Assembly (NCBI GenBank): GCA_028023455.1
Contig: JAQFVV010012477.1
Span: 4,357,365-4,421,364 of the forward strand
DNA: 64,000 nt
Origin: Epiperipatus broadwayi
Taxonomy: Eukaryota; Onychophora; Udeonychophora; Euonychophora; Peripatidae
Reading direction: 5' to 3'
Shown here: one piece after another, positions 35,122 through 46,560 of the stretch
Numbering within the stretch: the stretch's first letter is position 1
Layout of the letters: the number at the start of each line of letters is the position of its first letter
Notes under the pieces: model-generated
What the model saw: the letters and a program-made list of their open reading frames with translations, nothing else
What the model was told of the DNA's origin: nothing
Database searches by the model: none
Made by a program: the position numbers and the translations under genes

Positions 35122-37639
35122 ATATTGTATGGATTTGGCAATAAATAAAGAATTAATTAGTAGTTACATCGGTTAATGTAAATTCATATACATACAGAAA
35201 TAATGTCTACTTTCCGTTCCGTATTTATAATTATAATATTCAGTATAATGAATATAAATTTACGTCGCAAGCTTATTATAATTTTACTTTATTTTTTACT
35301 CATTAAATTAAAATCAAAAACATTTTTTGTCAATCTAAAAAAATAGTTTTAACTGCGATTTTATTTCTTTTATACATTAAAATTAATTGAGTTATTAGTT
35401 ATTCATTTTTAATTTGCATAGATACTGCACATTTTTATTTCGGTCTTTTTTAGTGAATTTAATTGACTTGTTTTAACTAAGACGCGTCTTATAAAGTAGC
35501 TGCAGAAAATTGCAAAATAAATTATTGCTTTAAACTGCGTTTTTCTATATAATAAGAAATGGAAGAAGTAAAAAGTGAACGGATAGAAGGCAGGAAATAA
35601 GCAGACAAAAATCTATTTCAATATTTTTTGTTTTTAATGAAAAAAAAAACAAAACGAAAAACGAATAATGCGATAATATCGACATTTATAAACTTATTAA
35701 ATTAATTCAACTATGTTTTAAATTAAATTAATGTCCATAAATGTATAGACGCTGCATGTATATTTATAAGAAGTAATGATCATGTGATATTTATATATGT
35801 TTGCTTATACGCATTATATGGTATTTTTAAATTAAAACATCTTCAATTTTTGGACAGTGAAGTGAATTAGTCATTTATTTGATTATTTTGAAAGACAGAG
35901 TAGAAAAAAAAAAGATGAATGTTAAAAAAATTTATATAAATATAAAAAACCATAAGATTTTTCTCTGTAAAAATTCGTAATTGATTATTTGAAAGTAGTA
36001 TCATTTGTAATTTGTTTAAAAGGAAACCCAGTGGCATTTTTTGCATATTAAATAGTAAAATGATTCTGGAATTACTTAAGCAATAGAGAGATTTGATGTC
36101 AAGATTTGAAAATGTTTAATGGATTGCAGCCGTATATAGAAATCATTTATTTTCTGATTGTGGCCACTTTAAATATTTTTTATTTAATGCGTTATGGTGG
36201 ATCTGAAAAGCTGAATTGCTTCTTTAAATGACAAAGATGAAGTTTTGAATAAATGAATAGTGATGAAGAATATCAATAATTGTATTTAATATATTTATCA
36301 ATTTATTTGAGATTTTAATAAACATATCAAGCTTAATAAAATTAAAAGGATCATTATAGTCATAAAATTAGAAAGATTGGAGTTTCTGAAAGAAGATTAC
36401 AAAAGTTATAAACTAAATGCTAGCACTTTGCTTCAGTATTTTGGAATTTTTTAAGGTTTTAGAGAATCAAAAAAGACATTGGAAATGGTCTTGTTGCAAA
36501 GTAAATGCACAAAAAAAAAGTATTAGAGCAATGTTGTGATTTACATAGACTTTATCAATTTTGTTATAGTGTTTACTCAGTAAATTAGTTAACAATTTAC
36601 GATGAAATATAAAACCACTTGGTTATCAATAAAACATTATTTACAAGAAACAGTTGCTACATGGTCATGTGAGAGAAGGTATTATCACTGATGATAGAAA
36701 ATGAGAAACATTTAAAGTGAAAACTGGTAAAAATAAAGATACAGATATGCTCCAATGCTCCAATTTTGTTGTTATGTCAGTGGGTTTTCTATTAATTTAT
36801 AGACAGTTTTAGTGGGAATGTGATATGTATCAGTAATATCTGGTCCATAAGAATTGGGGTGCTGCAGGACCTCCAGAAAAAAAGTTATTAGATTTGTTCT
36901 TAAAAATTTCAGTAATATAACAGGCGTTCAATATTTTACATAATTATTATATAAATACAACCGATTAAACTGTTTTTTAAAAGAATTATTTTAAGCAATG
37001 CTTGAGATTCTATTCAAAAATGTTGCTAATTATGGCAGTGGTCACATTTGGTAAATTTCAGTAAGTTGCACCAACATTTATTTGCTCTTATCAATGCACA
37101 TAACTAGCATCATTGGACCTGCTTGTCACATTGTCAATAGTTTTTTGAGCATGGAATGCTTATTGTGGTTTCTTTTCAGAGCAAATAAATTTTCGTTGTT
37201 TTAATTTAGGATGAGCAATAAACTATTGTTTTTTTTCTTGTAATTAACATTTAAAAATTAACATATAAATATTTATTACAGAAAAATATTAAAAATAATA
37301 AATATTATTTTAAATATTTATCACGATGGCTGTTAGTGCTGAATATGTATAAAAATTATATTTTCCCAATTGTCATTACATGAAAAAATTGAAATAAAAA
37401 AAAGTAAATGTCAATCTAACTCAGTCCAGATATTATTTATCAAACAGCAGCTTCTGAACTATCACGAAAATATGCTTTTGTCACTGATCCATTTCATATC
37501 ACTTATTCTACTACTAATTCCCATTTAAAGAAATTTTACTACGGTTAAATTAAAAAAAAAATGCATTAGATCTTTTAACAATGATCAATATGGAAAAATA
37601 AAATGGCTGTGTATTGTAAAAATAGGAATATTCTGTTTT
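35122..37639. other. No recognised gene or repeat family
   Basis: AT-rich sequence. The segment 36730-37150 is slightly richer but shows only broken frames without recognisable motifs. Confidence 0.4.
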
Positions 37640-37815
37640 GTTTTTCTTAATTAGTAACCAGAATCACCATCATTCTGTGGCTAGGATTGGTATTATACCA
37701 CTAAAACATCATATGATCATCATTTCTTATGCTTATAAAAACTGTAGCAACAGTAGCAACACTTTTCATATAGTAGTGCTACCCAGTAAAAACCTTCTAG
37801 CATCCATTAAATATT
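37640..37815 (-). mobile_element. Family B-A junction fragment
   Basis: It contains the end of family B (AGTAACCAGAATCACCATCA to GGCTAGGATTGGTATTATAC) running directly into the family A terminus (AACATCATATGATCATCATT) and its start (TTCATATAGTAGTGCTACCC). Together with 43060-43448 it shows that A and B are parts of one longer element. No ribozyme core remains in this fragment. Confidence 0.55.
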
Positions 37816-40001
37816 GGCTACATTTACATGTTGGATGAACGCTATTATAATTCAGTTGCAAAAGATTATACACAAAACACTGAAGGTTGTATCATTCTAG
37901 ATATGTATAAGATAAAACAAACTCTAATACATCTACCACAAAGTAAAATCATTTTTGTACCCCTATATACAGAATTAGTGAATAAAAAAATAAATCTAAC
38001 CAGGCAAATCAATTTTCAATAGATTGTAGCTTTTATAATAATGTTTTAGACAAGAATATTTAAATTATCTATTTACTGACCAATAATAATTCAGTGGTTA
38101 TTTGAGTTGCCTATGAGGTAAAGTCATGAAAAAATATATACATTTTACTAGGATTTGAATCACAACTTGTATGTGTGGCAGTTATAACTATACCATCATG
38201 CTTTTCAACTATATACACAAACATAAATAAATCTGGAGAAATGTCAGCCTTTTTCATAGTGTGTGAAATTTTTGATATCTGGTTGATATTGGTCAACAGA
38301 TTTGAAGAATAATATCTTCTGTTCAGCTGTTTTGTAGTTTCCATAGCAAGCACTCATATTAATAATAGTAAACATTCCGCGTTGCTATCATATTCTATAA
38401 ATAAGTCTACTCCAATACGATTCACCAAGATTCAACTAATTTTATTAACTAAATCTAGATTAGAAAAGTTTACATTGTAACATAAAATTATATATATATA
38501 GATTGTGTATATTAAATTATATTGCAAACAAACGTATTTGTTAATTCCAAATATTTTTTTTGATAATAATCAAAATGACAAAGGGCATATATATTAAAAC
38601 AAAAGTTGATTAAAGATGCAGGCATATATCTTGGATTTGTCCTTATATACACATACATATATAAATATATCACTGAATTTTCAGCAATAAATAAATAAAA
38701 TTCACCTGCACATAAAAAAACAACAACAACATTGTCATTTAGATTATATTATTTACGTTAGTCTCTTTTCCTCCTCCACAAAGTTAAAAGTGACAGGTGT
38801 CACAGTATTTTAAATGTTACAAAAACTAAATCCGAAATTAAAAAAAAAAAATCTAAACAAAGACTTTTTTTTTACTGAAATATATAAAATAGGACGACTT
38901 AAAATCTAAAAATATAAAACTTAAATAGCACAGTGGCTACAGCCTTGATTCTAATCTGGAATTAGAATAGAATTATTTTTAGGGTTACTAAAGTATTATC
39001 ACCCTTAAGAATTTGTAGTTAGTTCATAGACAGTTTAGAAACCGTCAGATGAGTTTCCATAAATGCAACTAAAAGCTAAGTTAGTATTTGTATCGGTAAA
39101 CTTCGGACGCAGTTTCCCTGTATAGTTTAATACTACTGTATGGGTGATAAACGTAAACTAAAGATTCTTGGATTGATTTTCAGCTGACAAATAAAAAAAA
39201 AAAGATTTGCTCTCCTTTGTTGTCAACCAATATCTTTGGTTGTTGAATTTCGTTTACGAGGGATTCCATGTCATAATATTTACTAATGAGCATATAATTA
39301 TTTTAATAGATGAATAAAACAAACAAAAAAAACCCCACAGTAACAATCTTTTATAGGCGCTAGAATAGCTTAGGGAGTTTTACCAGCTCAGTGTTTTTAA
39401 TAATTAAGGGATTTCTTCTCAAGCATGGTTAAGCATCTATAACAAGGTTGGGGACAGCAAACCAGAATGGGTAATAATATAAATATAAATATTTTGCTAC
39501 ATATAGAAAAAAAATGTGTTTTTTTTTTGACTAGAAATGATTAATTTTTAAGGCAGTTTTTACACTTTACTTTCAAAAACAAATTTATTGCACATTAAGA
39601 CCAAAGAAATACAGATCTAGAAGTATAAAACAAGTAAATGATTATGAGATAGCATGCAAAAACAGAAAAAAAAAGATATATTTGAGTTGTTGTTTCTAGA
39701 ACAAACCATAGAAGCATAATTTGTCTTAAGTTCATTCTCTTTGTTTGCTAGTTCCAACATCTATTTGTGGTAAATGCAGCAGGGAAGATTAAAATGAGAT
39801 GGAGTTAGTAAGTAATATTAGTATTCATGTTTCAGTTTTATAAAATATAGAACAACAACCACCGACAAACACTTTAACATTAAATTTATCATTTTAAGCT
39901 TACTTTATATTACATTATAACATTTTATTATACAAATAATATTAAATTATGAATAGTTGTTTATTTTTGCATTTTGTTTGTGATATTTTATTGTTTTTTT
40001 T
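37816..40001. other. No recognised gene or repeat family
   Basis: AT-rich sequence. Short frames at 37828-38022 and 38111-38353 (minus) have no recognisable domain. Confidence 0.4.
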
Positions 40002-40108
40002 TTTTTTCATATGTCATAGCATCTGCCGGGACGCGAACCCACACCCGTCTGCAACCAACTACTTGCTTGCATGGCGGCTGCGATACCTCTCGGCTAACAA
40101 CGCAAGAC
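40002..40108 (-). mobile_element. Family D tRNA-derived SINE, copy 5
   Basis: The minus strand reads TTGCGTTGTTAGCCGAGAGG (box A-like), GCCATGCAAGCAAGTAGTTG, then GTGTGGGTTCGCGTCCCGGC (an excellent box B) and GATGCTATGACATATGAAAA. This is the least degraded copy and best shows the family consensus. Confidence 0.8.
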
Positions 40109-40155
40109 TAAAATTCGGCAGTTTTGAAAAAATAATTATATAACAGTATATCATA

Positions 40156-40318
40156 TTAAAACAGACAAAACTCTCCATACAGTAGTCCACTCAGTGCAAG
40201 CCAGAGTAATCAATGGATTCCAGAAGGCTTGTGCATAAAATCCATATCTAGTGCCTACTCATCCAATATTCCCAGACTAGTTTCTGGCTTGCGGCCTTCG
40301 TCAACAAGGAGCCTTAGT
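40156..40318 (-). mobile_element. Family A element, copy 5
   Basis: It runs from AAACAGACAAAACTCTCCAT through AGTGCAAGCCAGAGTAATCA to TCAACAAGGAGCCTTAG. The ribozyme on its minus strand keeps stem II (GGCC GCAA GCC) and GAAA-CUAGUC, but CUGAUGA has become UUGACGA, so it is inactive. Confidence 0.75.
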
Positions 40319-42236
40319 ATATCTTATATTTAGTCCATATTTAACGTGTTAAAGAAATAATTAGTGATTTTGTGAGGAAGAAATATTTTTAAAACAATTG
40401 AATTTATTAACTTTTTTTTTTTTTTGTATGATAAATAATTAAAAACGGCAAAGAAAAATTAATTAAAATTTGGGGATGAGAGCGTTTAAGACTTGCCATA
40501 AAATCCAATTTTTGTAACTAACTATTTTTACAGGAGACAAATAAGTAGAAAATAGTTCATTATTAATAGCATAATGTAGCTCTATTTTATTGCTAGAATA
40601 ACTGTATTATGACAAACAGTGATAGACTATACCGATGATGATCAAGTATTAGTATTTTGGTCATAATAGTCTAGTTGTCCAATATATTTTTAGATAGAAA
40701 ACATAGAACACACATTTTTTTTTTACTTCACAAACATTTTTTTGTACTTATGAAAAGATGGCTAAAATATTTAGATTATTTGTAACTTTATCTACGTAAA
40801 ATATGCAAAATGTAAACAATAAAACTAAGTATAAAAACACGATACAATATTTGGCTTTCAAGATTATAATGCAAAATAAAAAATTAATATATCATAGCAA
40901 TTTTAAAGTTTAACAAATCAAAAAATAAATTTGATTATCAAACTGGGAATCTCTTGAGAGTTATTATTTTTTCAGTGTTGTTTTAAAAATTTAATAACAA
41001 AATAATATCAACATGAGAAATATTAACATCAAATTTATTCCATATAACGACCTTTAGTAATTGACGTATAAATATTCCAACAAATCAGTCGATGATCAGT
41101 CTGTCAGCCACAACGATAAGTTATTCGAGCAGAAATAAAATGTACATTTCTTTAAATCATTTTGAAAAGTCTTATCTGATTAAGAAATATATATATATTC
41201 AACTTATAAAAAATTAATGGATTTAAATGTTATCAAAAATACGTATAGTGCAATTACTTAAAGTATTTATTTTTTAAATAAAAAGTTACTCGTAATGTTG
41301 TAAATAGCCGAGTTTTGAAATGGCAGATAAAATTCTTCAACTTTTAAATAAAATACTCACTTTTTAATTTAATTAATATTTAAAGTTAGCTCAGTTTTAT
41401 TAAAACTTTTCAAGCAAATATGAATACTATATAGAATTAATAAAACAAAAGTATGATTTACAAAACAAGTTTAATTGAAATATTAATTAATCAATTTCTG
41501 ACGGCATCTTTGTTAACTAATTAAATAAAATACATTTATAAAAACAAGTAAAAACAATGTTTTAGGAATAAATGTATGCTTATTTGCTGAAAAGATTCCG
41601 AAATATTCGACTACCAAGATCACGCATTGAGATATTATTCTATTTAGTTAATCAAAGATGTTTTTTTTTTTTTAAATTTACTCAGGTGAGAATATATCCA
41701 AAGATTTTTCACTTTAAAAGTCCTCCACTCTAACTAAACTACACATAATAAATATCATATGGTTAGCTGTCTAGGAGATTATGTGATGTTCTAAGATTGA
41801 AGAGTCAGATTAATTACAATTGATTCATTCAGTTCATAGAACTATAATTTTTTTCCATGTGCTTAACCTAATAACATCCAGGAATCATTATCTTTGAGGC
41901 CATAATTTTACCAATGAGGTAAATTTCACAGCACTAAAATCTTATGTTAATCATGTGTTTAAAACTAAGTTGAAGGCTGAGTATTATAGTTTTATTCACT
42001 CAATTGAGAATTAATTCAGATATCTTTTGTGTTTGACTCCACCATTGAATTTAATTACTTTATTATAAAATTTAAAAAAAAATCACATTGTGCAGTTCAA
42101 AAAGAGCTGAGCATTGTAAAGCATATATTATGAATTCATATGAAATAAATTAAAGATTTGTTGTTACATATTTAGCTATAGCTTAGGGAAATTAAATAGA
42201 AACATTTAGGTTACATTAGCTTTATCAATTGTAGCA
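40319..42236. other. No recognised gene or repeat family
   Basis: AT-rich sequence without a recognised feature. Confidence 0.4.
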
Positions 42237-42608
42237 TTGTTAGTGCACTTAATGGTTTTGATTACAATTACAAAATGTTCATGGGAGTCCATATCACTGG
42301 ATAGTCAGCTTTCATTTTATGATTGCATTGCTATGTTGACTTTAGCTGTGGCAGCCCTCTATATAGCATTAGCAACAGCATTTCTGGTCTCACTGGTGGC
42401 AGTGGCAGGTCATGGGGCATCATCTTCTTATATCAGAAGGACTGCAAGTAGTATTGGGTTACAGGATGACCATTCTCTGGGTAGGAAAATAGCACCCTGC
42501 CTACCTCTACTCCAACATTTAAGTTTCAAACTCATGGAGTCTTGTTTACAAGACCAAACTATACTCTTATTATTTTGGGTCACAAATTCCCACTCCTCTA
42601 TATATTAA
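42237..42608 (+). other. Open frame of 123 codons, doubtful
   Basis: This is one of the few long frames not explained by a repeat, and the sequence is less AT-rich than its flanks. The predicted product has a hydrophobic stretch of about 24 residues (roughly residues 35-58, rich in Ala, Leu and Val) but no recognisable family. There are no flanking exons and no obvious splice structure. It may be a chance frame in an unrecognised repeat. Confidence 0.2.
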
Positions 42609-42780
42609 CCAAATATGAAGTTAATCTTTCACACTGGCTTACTTTGCTGTGAAATAATCCATTATTATATTTTCTACCACCACACCTGATGCATTTATTA
42701 TCTACTTTACCATCTAAAAAGCTGCAGTGGGGTGCTGCAAGTACATTTACTTTTGTTATATTAATTTCAGATATCCAATA

Positions 42781-43028
42781 AACATCACATGATCACTATT
42801 TCTTATGCTTGCTATTAACTGTTATTAAACTGGCAAAACTCTCTATACATATTGCCACTCAGTGCAAGCCAGAGTAACCAATGGATGCCAAAGGCTTGTG
42901 CATAAAATCCCCATCTAGTGCCTACTCATCAAATATCCCCAGACTAGTTTCTGGCTTATAGCCTTCATCAGTGAGGAGCCTTAGATCTGAGAGCACTGCA
43001 GCTAGGTCTTAGGATCTAATACAACCCT
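42781..43028 (-). mobile_element. Family A element, copy 6 (best ribozyme)
   Basis: A near-complete copy running from the terminus AACATCACATGATCACTATT through ACTCTCTATACATATTGCCA and TGTGCATAAAATCCCCATCT to GCTAGGTCTTAGGATCTAAT. Its minus strand carries an intact type I hammerhead at 42928-42986. Confidence 0.8.
42928..42986 (-). ncRNA. Hammerhead ribozyme, type I, intact core (family A copy 6)
   Basis: Self-cleaving RNA motif. Read on the minus strand: lower stem I AUCUAA, internal loop GGC, upper stem I UCCUCA, core CUGAUGA (42965-42971), stem II GGCU AUA AGCC, core GAAA (42948-42951), a one-pair stem III (C-G around a UA loop), the cleavage triplet GUC (42942-42944), then UGGGGA pairing with UCCUCA, and UUUGAU pairing with AUCUAA apart from one U-U mismatch. 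Cleavage would fall between 42942 and 42941. Every core residue matches the hammerhead consensus. A very short stem III with an internal loop in stem I is the layout described for type I hammerheads in animal retroelements. Confidence 0.75.
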
Positions 43029-43059
43029 CCAGAAGCTACCATTTATCTTTACTTAACTA

Positions 43060-43229
43060 CAAAACTATGAGACTTAAATTGAAAACACTTTAATATTTCC
43101 AATCCAAGCTCATCAGCTTATATAGTCATATAGATCTGAACACAGTTCAGTACCCATACTTTTTGGTGTCTTTGGTTCTTTAATAACCATAGCCACCACT
43201 ATCCTATTAGGCAGGATTGGTCTTAAGAC
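43060..43229 (-). repeat. Family B segment joined to family A
   Basis: The segment from TGAAAACACTTTAATATTTC to GGCAGGATTGGTCTTAAGAC recurs in diverged form at 45408-45590 and 55765-55885, with shared blocks TCAAAAACANTTTAATG, TTGCTTNNNTAGTTAT and AGTTCAA. Here it runs directly into a family A terminus. In ribozyme orientation B lies downstream of A and would be the 3' part of the same element. Confidence 0.5.
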
Positions 43230-43448
43230 AAGAAACATCACATGATCACTATTTCTTATGCTTGCTCTTAACTGTTATTAAAACAGGCAAATTCTCTATA
43301 CCTATTGCCACTCAGTGCAAGCCAGAATAATCAATGGATGCCAGAAGGCTTGTGCATAAAATCTCCATGTAGGGCCTTCTCATCCAATATTCCCAAACTT
43401 GTTTCTTGCTTGTGGGCAATACTTATAGAGAGTTTTGCCTGTTCTAAT
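43230..43448 (-). mobile_element. Family A element, fold-back copy 7
   Basis: A forward copy from AACATCACATGATCACTATT breaks off in CTTGCTTGTGGG and is followed directly by an inverted fragment, CAATACTTATAGAGAGTTTT then GCCTGTTCTAAT. That fragment is the reverse complement of ATTAAAACAGGCAAATTCTC and the adjoining TATACCTATTG. The break falls inside the ribozyme stem II, so the ribozyme is destroyed. Confidence 0.7.
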
Positions 43449-45407
43449 TTTCAGATATCCTGACTACATTAATTCTTTGGTTAGTTTTACAAAATAAGAT
43501 TTAAAAAAACATATTATAAAGCAAATGCTTTAAGATGGTCTATTTCTTTGTTGACAACATCTGCAACTTGCCAAAATGTTATCATTTTTACTAGTTAATT
43601 ACTTAAGAAACTAATGCATCCCTATGGGATTGCATTAGTGAAATACTATTGTTCAGCTTTCCAATCCTTATTTAACGTTGTAATAAACAAAATTCGTGGC
43701 ATGATCTTTTCAATATTAAAGTAAGAGATCAAAATATTATTATTAAATGTAAGTCTCAAAGGTAACACTGAAATATTTATGTAGTATCGCCATACCTGAT
43801 CTATGTGTTTATACATATATCCATACACGAACATACATTTAAATAACAAATTAAATTAATCAATTTATCATTCCTTTAGGTTATTAACTCGCCTATCTAT
43901 AATAATCGTATATATATATGATAAATGCTTCTCATGTGCGTATATCTTGGCCGATTACAATACTGCACACACATTACAATAGGATCAGGGTTTAAACTGA
44001 GGGTGGGTAAGAAAAAGAAGAAAGGTGAAACGAAGATTGCAGAACAAATCTTACCGTTTCAATAGTGCTACTTCAATTCTTTTTAACATTTGTATTAAAT
44101 TAAAAAGTCCTATATATAGTATTTTCTAAATTGGGTTTAACCTACCAAATTAGACTTCTGGAGTCTAAATTAAAAATAGAAGAAATGCTATAGACTTTTT
44201 ATCTAGCTGTTTTTTTTAAAAAAACAGTTATCTAATAAATAACATCTATTTCTAATCAATGTTGTTATTTATACTCTCAATTTATTCTATTAATATATTT
44301 TCTTCCCCTTCCTTTTACTGCCTTTTTTAAAAAAAATACTTCACTTAATTATACATTTATTCATATAATAATTTTAATATCAAATTTTATTTATTGGCTT
44401 CTATCTACCAAATTTTTTCTTATTCTAATATCGAAATTCTTATGTCTTTCTTCAAAATATTATTTTACCTATTCAAAAGCATTCTGTAAATATTATATTT
44501 TTTCAAATCAAGAACATGATGGAACATAAATCTTAATTATCTGAATTTGATAATTTCTTTTCAATTAAATAATTAATATTTCTTTTCTTCTCATTCCATG
44601 ATTTTTTCAGGTTATTTTTTTTTATCTTTTTAATAATAAATCTATTGCTTTTAAATATTTGTACTTTTATAGTAAAGAACACATCTAGTTTTCAAATCAT
44701 TTTTTGCTCTTCTTTTTGTAAAATGTCATAATATCTTATAGTTTCTCATTCAATTGTAGACAGTCTTTATTTAAGTTTAAGCAATCTTTCAGGTAAAAGT
44801 GATTTACAATTTTATTTTGCCAAGTAAAAATCTTAATCAAATCGTCCTTTAGTCTTGTAATCTGGAGAGACATAACATTTTCTGCTTTTAATGAGACTTC
44901 ATCTTCTGTAAGATGAGAATCTGTTATGTCATAAATAAAATATAAAAAGAGAATATTTATATAAGATAAATATATATATGTTGATCTTAGAGAAGTACAT
45001 CTGACATTTCAGTTAGAACTATTAAAGTTAAAACTGTAAGGAAGATAGAGCTCCGATGAAGACTGCTGGACAGTTGAAACTGTAAGAAAATAAAGAAATT
45101 TAAGAAAATTACTTGCATTAAAGTGTATATGAATGAAGTATTATAAGTAATATATAACTATTAGACTTCTGAGAAGATCATGTTTTTTTTTTCAATCTTA
45201 AAGTTAGAAGTAAAATAAAAACAGCAAACTTATTGCAGTATATAAACAGTCTGCCCACATTTATATAGCTGCAAGTAAATATCTATTTTTTCTATTCTAG
45301 TTCTATAACCAGTATAAGCTTGAATAAATGTAATTCACGTGGAATTTTTGAATCTATTAAACTTTTCCTTCAACAGTCATCTTCTACTTTTTTTGTTCCT
45401 ATCAAGC
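43449..45407. other. No recognised gene; weak coding-like minus strand and one ribozyme-like motif
   Basis: The minus strand of 44300-44950 contains longer stop-poor stretches that might be a decayed element ORF, but no motif was recognised. At 45053-45094 the plus strand has CCGATGAAGACTGCTGGACA followed by GTTGAAACTGTAAG, a hammerhead-like core and stem II without a stem I that could be drawn. Confidence 0.35.
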
Positions 45408-45590
45408 TTCAAATTCAAAAACACTTTAATGATTTGAATCTAAGCCTATTTGCTTACATAGTTATATAAATATGACACCAGTTCAATATTTATATAGCAT
45501 AGTGCCTTCAGTCTTTTAATAATTACAGATACCTACATTCATTCACAAGGATTGCTATAAAACTAACAAAATACCACATGACTCCAGCTT
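45408..45590 (-). repeat. Family B segment, diverged
   Basis: Matches 43060-43229 by eye over most of its length, including CAAAAACACTTTAATGATTT and ACACCAGTTCAATATTTATA. It ends in ACCACATGACTCC, resembling the start of family A, after which similarity stops. Confidence 0.45.
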
Positions 45591-45724
45591 CACAATACTT
45601 CTAAGTAGAAATATATTTCTCCTAACCAGTTTTACATCATAAGTTTTTCAATAAATTCAAGATGGTAATGTTTGTCTGATGATGTGTGATGATGTCATTT
45701 TAGTAGTAATTATTTGTTGATCTA

Positions 45725-45925
45725 TTTTCACTGTCTAATATTAAGAAATGAATGTCTTTCAGAAACATTTTAAACTTTAGTTAAACTTTCTAAATACATT
45801 CAACTGTTAGTAACAACACACTGGTTAATATTTTACACAACTTTTATTCTCATCTGTTTCTTTGAGTGCTGCTGGTTTGATCAGTGGCAATATTTTCATG
45901 GGAATTGAACACAAACTGATAAGAA
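45725..45925 (-). mobile_element. Family C SINE, left half of an inverted pair
   Basis: The 3' half of a minus-strand family C copy. It includes ACATTCATTTCTTAATATTA, ACAGTTGAATGTATTTAGAA and GCCACTGATCAAACCAGCAG. The tRNA-like head is missing or degraded. It mirrors 46147-46408 across about 220 bp of unrelated AT-rich sequence. Confidence 0.6.
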
Positions 45926-46146
45926 ATAAAAAAACTGAATTGGGAAAATACAAAAATATTAAATAAAAAAGTATAAAGAAGAAAATTCTAAGAAATCTGC
46001 TCACATAACTATGGTAAATAACATTATAAATCAATACTGTGTGATTGTACATAATGTCTAGAAGTCATTAATTAACTTGGTTCTTAAGGTAAATATGAAG
46101 AAATAAGGAGGGCCCACATAGATAAGTATATGAAATTTCACTTACT

Positions 46147-46408
46147 GTTGCCTTTACTAGAATAACACAGTTAGTTAGAACTTTATACCATAAAATTCAA
46201 AAATTAAGAATCTAAAAGTCCAGGTTCGATTTTCATCTTAGTACTGTCACTGGTCAAGCCAGAAACACCTGAAGAAGAGAATAGTATTACTTGAAGCATT
46301 GTGTTAAATAGTAACCTGTGTGTTATTATTAATTGTTGAATGTATTTAAAAAGATTACATTTTTTTAAAGACATTCTGTGCTTAATATTGGATGATGGAA
46401 ATAGTCTA
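46147..46408 (+). mobile_element. Family C SINE, right half of an inverted pair
   Basis: A full-length plus-strand copy: TTGCCTTTACTAGAATAACA and CAGTTAGTTAGAAC (degraded box A), AAAGTCCAGGTTCGATTTTC (good box B), CACTGGTCAAGCCAGAAACA, then CCTGAAGAAGAG, GTTGAATGTATTTAAAAAG and GATGATGGAAATAGTC. Confidence 0.7.
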
Positions 46409-46419
46409 ACAAATAATTA

Positions 46420-46560
46420 ATAATTGAGATGGTAATGCTTTCTAAATTCCTATATAGTATTAACCTATCTCTAGACTAGTTTTTAACTTATGATCTTTAT
46501 CAATGAGAAGTTTTGCATCAGGATCTAGTGTACATGGTTTTTGGTTCTAATGCAAGTATG
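46420..46560 (-). mobile_element. Family A element, copy 8, strongly diverged
   Basis: Recognisable blocks are CTCTAGACTAGTTTTTAACT, TTATCAATGAGAAGTTTTGC and AGGATCTAGTGTACATGG, in the usual family order. The ribozyme core has decayed (CAUUGAUAA for CUGAUGA). Confidence 0.5.

Noticed and set aside
40002-40108. Functional tRNA gene
   Set aside because: Box A and box B are good, but the anticodon arm and acceptor stem do not form, the copy has a CATATGAAAA tail, and four relatives occur in the window, so it is a SINE.
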